NCBI GenBank assembly: GCA_033060915.1
Contig: CM065397.1
Coordinates: forward strand, 17,287,501 to 17,351,500
Source of the DNA: Euryodendron excelsum
Lineage: Eukaryota; Streptophyta; Magnoliopsida; Ericales; Pentaphylacaceae
Length of the DNA stretch: 64,000 nucleotides
Direction: 5' to 3'
Below, piece after piece: positions 62,101 through 64,000 of this stretch (position 1 is the stretch's first letter; every line of letters begins with the position of its first letter). The position numbers and the translations under genes are program-made. The notes beneath the pieces were generated by a model, which ran no database searches, was not told the DNA's origin, and saw only the letters and a list, made by a program, of their open reading frames with translations.

Positions 62101-63640
62101 CTGCGCCTTCTTCTGATAAGCCTATTCTTCAGCATTCTATTTGGGCAAGGGAGATTCATACTCACCTTCGTGATTATCACTGTTTCTCCATTATTCTTGC
62201 TCAATATAAGCTCACTCCTATTACAACGCCAGTTCTAACCCTCTTTGGCACCAAGCTATGGATGATGAATTGCAGGCTCTTGCCAAGACTCACACTTGGG
62301 ACTTGGTTGATCTTCCTTTTGGTAAATCTATGATTGGGTGTTGCTAGGTCTACAAGATCAAGACCCGTTCTAATGGTTCTGTGCAATGTTAAAAAGATCA
62401 TCTGGTTGCCAAAAGATTTACTCAAGAGTATGGCATTAACAATGAGGATACTTTTGCTCCTATGACCCATCTCACCTCTGTCCGGAGTCTTATTGTCGCT
62501 ACTGCTATTTTCCAATGGCCCTCGTATCAGATGGATGTCAAGAATGCCTTCCTTAATGGTGATCTTTCTGAGGAATTCTATATGCAGTTTCCTTTTGGCT
62601 CACATATCAAGTCTGCAAGCTTCACCGTGCTCTCTATAGTCTTAAGCAAGCTTCTCGTGCTCGATATGCCAAATTCAGTTCCACCATCAATGAGCTTGGC
62701 TTCTCTTCTAGTGATTATGATTCCACTCTCTTCTTTTCGTAAATCTACACATGGCAATGTTCTCCTCCTTCTTTATGTGGATGATATGATCCTCACTCGT
62801 GATGATATTCATGACATTTCTGAGCTCAAGGACTTTCTTAGCAGACAGTTTGAGATAAAAGATCTTGGTCCTTTTAGTTACTTTCTTGGCCTTGAGATCT
62901 CTTTTACTTCTACATATTATTCTGTCTCTCGGGTCAAGTATGTCTTAGATCATCTTACTCATGTTGGTCTCACTGATAGTAAGACTGTTTCCACACCTCT
63001 GGAAGCTAATGTGCGTATTACTTTTTTAGATGGTGAGCCTCTGTTTAATGCTACTCTCTATCATCAGCTTGTTGGCAATCTTGTCTACCTCATTATTACT
63101 CACCCTGATATTGCCTATGTTATTCACATTGTCAATCAGTTCTTTTCCTCGTTTTGCTCCACTCACTATGCTGCAGTTCTTCGTATTCTCCATTATATTA
63201 AGTGAACCATGTTTCATCGTCTAAATTACTCTCGTCACTCTTCTCTATAGCTCCATGCCTATTCTGATGCTAATTGGGCTGGTGATCCTATTGTTCATCG
63301 TTCTACCACTGGGTTTTACTTCTTTCTTGGTGATTCTCTCATTTCTTGGCATGGTAAGAAACAGACTTTTACTGCTCGCTGTAACACTGAGGCCGAATAT
63401 CATGCACTAGCTGATACCACTCAAGAACTTCTCTAGCTTCAGTGGTTACTTTAGGACATTGATATCTCTCATTCTAGTGCTACTGTTCTTCATTATGATA
63501 ATCGCAGTACTATTATGATTGCTCACAATGATATGTTTCATGATCGCACTAAACACAACGAGATTGATTGTCACTTCATTCGGTATGTCGTCCATTGCAC
63601 TATTCATCTTCTATCTATCCCATTTGCTGTCCAAAAAAAA
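59168..63640 (+). pseudogene. Copia gag-pol remnant (element 2)
   Basis: Plus-strand pieces in correct copia order, broken by many stops and frameshifts. Gag-like: YRLKQESDRSINAFLSHMYTL near 60090. GAG-pre-integrase: LWHSRLSHVSLGRLPF near 61055. Integrase: FDLIHSDVWG near 61225 and SQQNGPVERKHHHLLDTTHA near 61520. Reverse transcriptase: YQMDVKNAFLNGDLSEEFYM (62525) and LLYVDDMI (YVDD at 62774-62785), then FEIKDLGPFSYFLGLEI. RNase H: AYSDANWAGDP (63255) and NTEAEYHAL. The longest open piece is 62462-63205. The 3' LTR and polypurine tract are not visible, so the end appears truncated. Not functional. Confidence 0.85.
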
Positions 63641-63763
63641 CAAAACATACCAAAACTCGTTTCATTGTATCTCACTTGATCACAAACACTCCACCTTCAA
63701 ATACCACAATATCGAATCCTAACTCCACAACAAATATCATTTTAAAATTGTTAGAAAATATAC
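63641..63763. other. Junction DNA after copia element 2
   Basis: No conserved block; the place where the copia 3' end is lost. Confidence 0.35.
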
Positions 63764-63890
63764 TATTAGGGAAGTGGAGGGAATCAGGAACAATGTTGTG
63801 GCTTTAAGGCGTATTGGTATAGACTATCTTTGAAGTGATATTTTCCCCCACTATCTTTGCTACCGAGTTGATAGCGAGTTACTTTCAGGC
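63764..63890. repeat. Partial copy of the copia 1 LTR
   Basis: It aligns with 36533-36660: both hold GTGGAGG(A/G)AATCAGGAAC, AATGTTGTGG, AAGGCGTAT/GAGGCGTAT, ATTATCTTTAAAGTGATATT/ACTATCTTTGAAGTGATATT and GAGTTGATAGCGA. Similarity ends near 63890. It may be the other LTR of copia 1 or an independent copy. Confidence 0.6.
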
Positions 63891-64000
63891 ATAATTATCA
63901 GAACCGAATTGGGAATCAAACTGGTGAGGCTACCAATTCATAGTTCATCGGTTCAACCAGTATTATACATTATATATATTTTATGTTAAATATTAATATT
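63891..64000. other. Right edge, unassigned
   Basis: Too short to classify; AT-rich toward the end. Confidence 0.3.

Noticed and set aside
1..64000. tRNA, rRNA or CRISPR loci
   Set aside because: No cloverleaf with intact A and B boxes, no rRNA-like stretch and no regularly spaced identical repeats with unique spacers; CRISPR is not expected in plant nuclear DNA.

Overview
This is a window of plant nuclear DNA, most likely from a eudicot. Three things point there: AT-rich spacers, GT-AG introns in every convincing gene, and plant-type gene families (a MATH/coiled-coil protein, an ACR-type ACT-repeat protein, a GT47 exostosin-like glycosyltransferase) set among CACTA, hAT, copia and very long LTR elements plus plastid DNA. 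The species cannot be named from the sequence.

Layout. At 0-13 kb lies the 3' part of a large plus-strand MATH/coiled-coil gene: seven exons, 976 codons, with its 5' exons outside the window. From 13 to 26 kb is spacer DNA with hAT-like elements, including one hAT inside another. From 26 to 34.4 kb are two complete, convergent genes. One is an ACR3-like four-ACT-domain gene (+) whose promoter and leader are partly duplicated; the other is a four-exon GT47 glycosyltransferase (-). Their stop codons are about 380 bp apart. Copies of one small MITE family lie around these genes and in an intron of each.

From 36.5 kb to the right edge I see no intact host gene. A dead minus-strand copia element (LTR 36533-36776) has its pol gene split into two fragments, at 37310-38014 and 52768-53110. 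Between them sits a 14.75-kb block with CACTA-type ends and a broken plant transposase (Ptta/En/Spm-like). Inside that block are (a) a 4.6-kb LTR-only element with a 5-bp target duplication and (b) a piece of plastid ycf2 DNA, itself split by a 3.2-kb LTR-only element with its own 5-bp target duplication. To the right come a second 5.0-kb LTR-only element, related to the first and in the opposite orientation, and a second dead copia element (58995 to about 63640).

The genes do not form a pathway; they are neighbours. The main interest is the order of events readable in the 36-64 kb nest, the chimeric order of the ycf2 pieces, the architecture shared by the long LTRs, and the duplicated ACR3 promoter. 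All family names come from reading translations and termini by eye; no database search was run.
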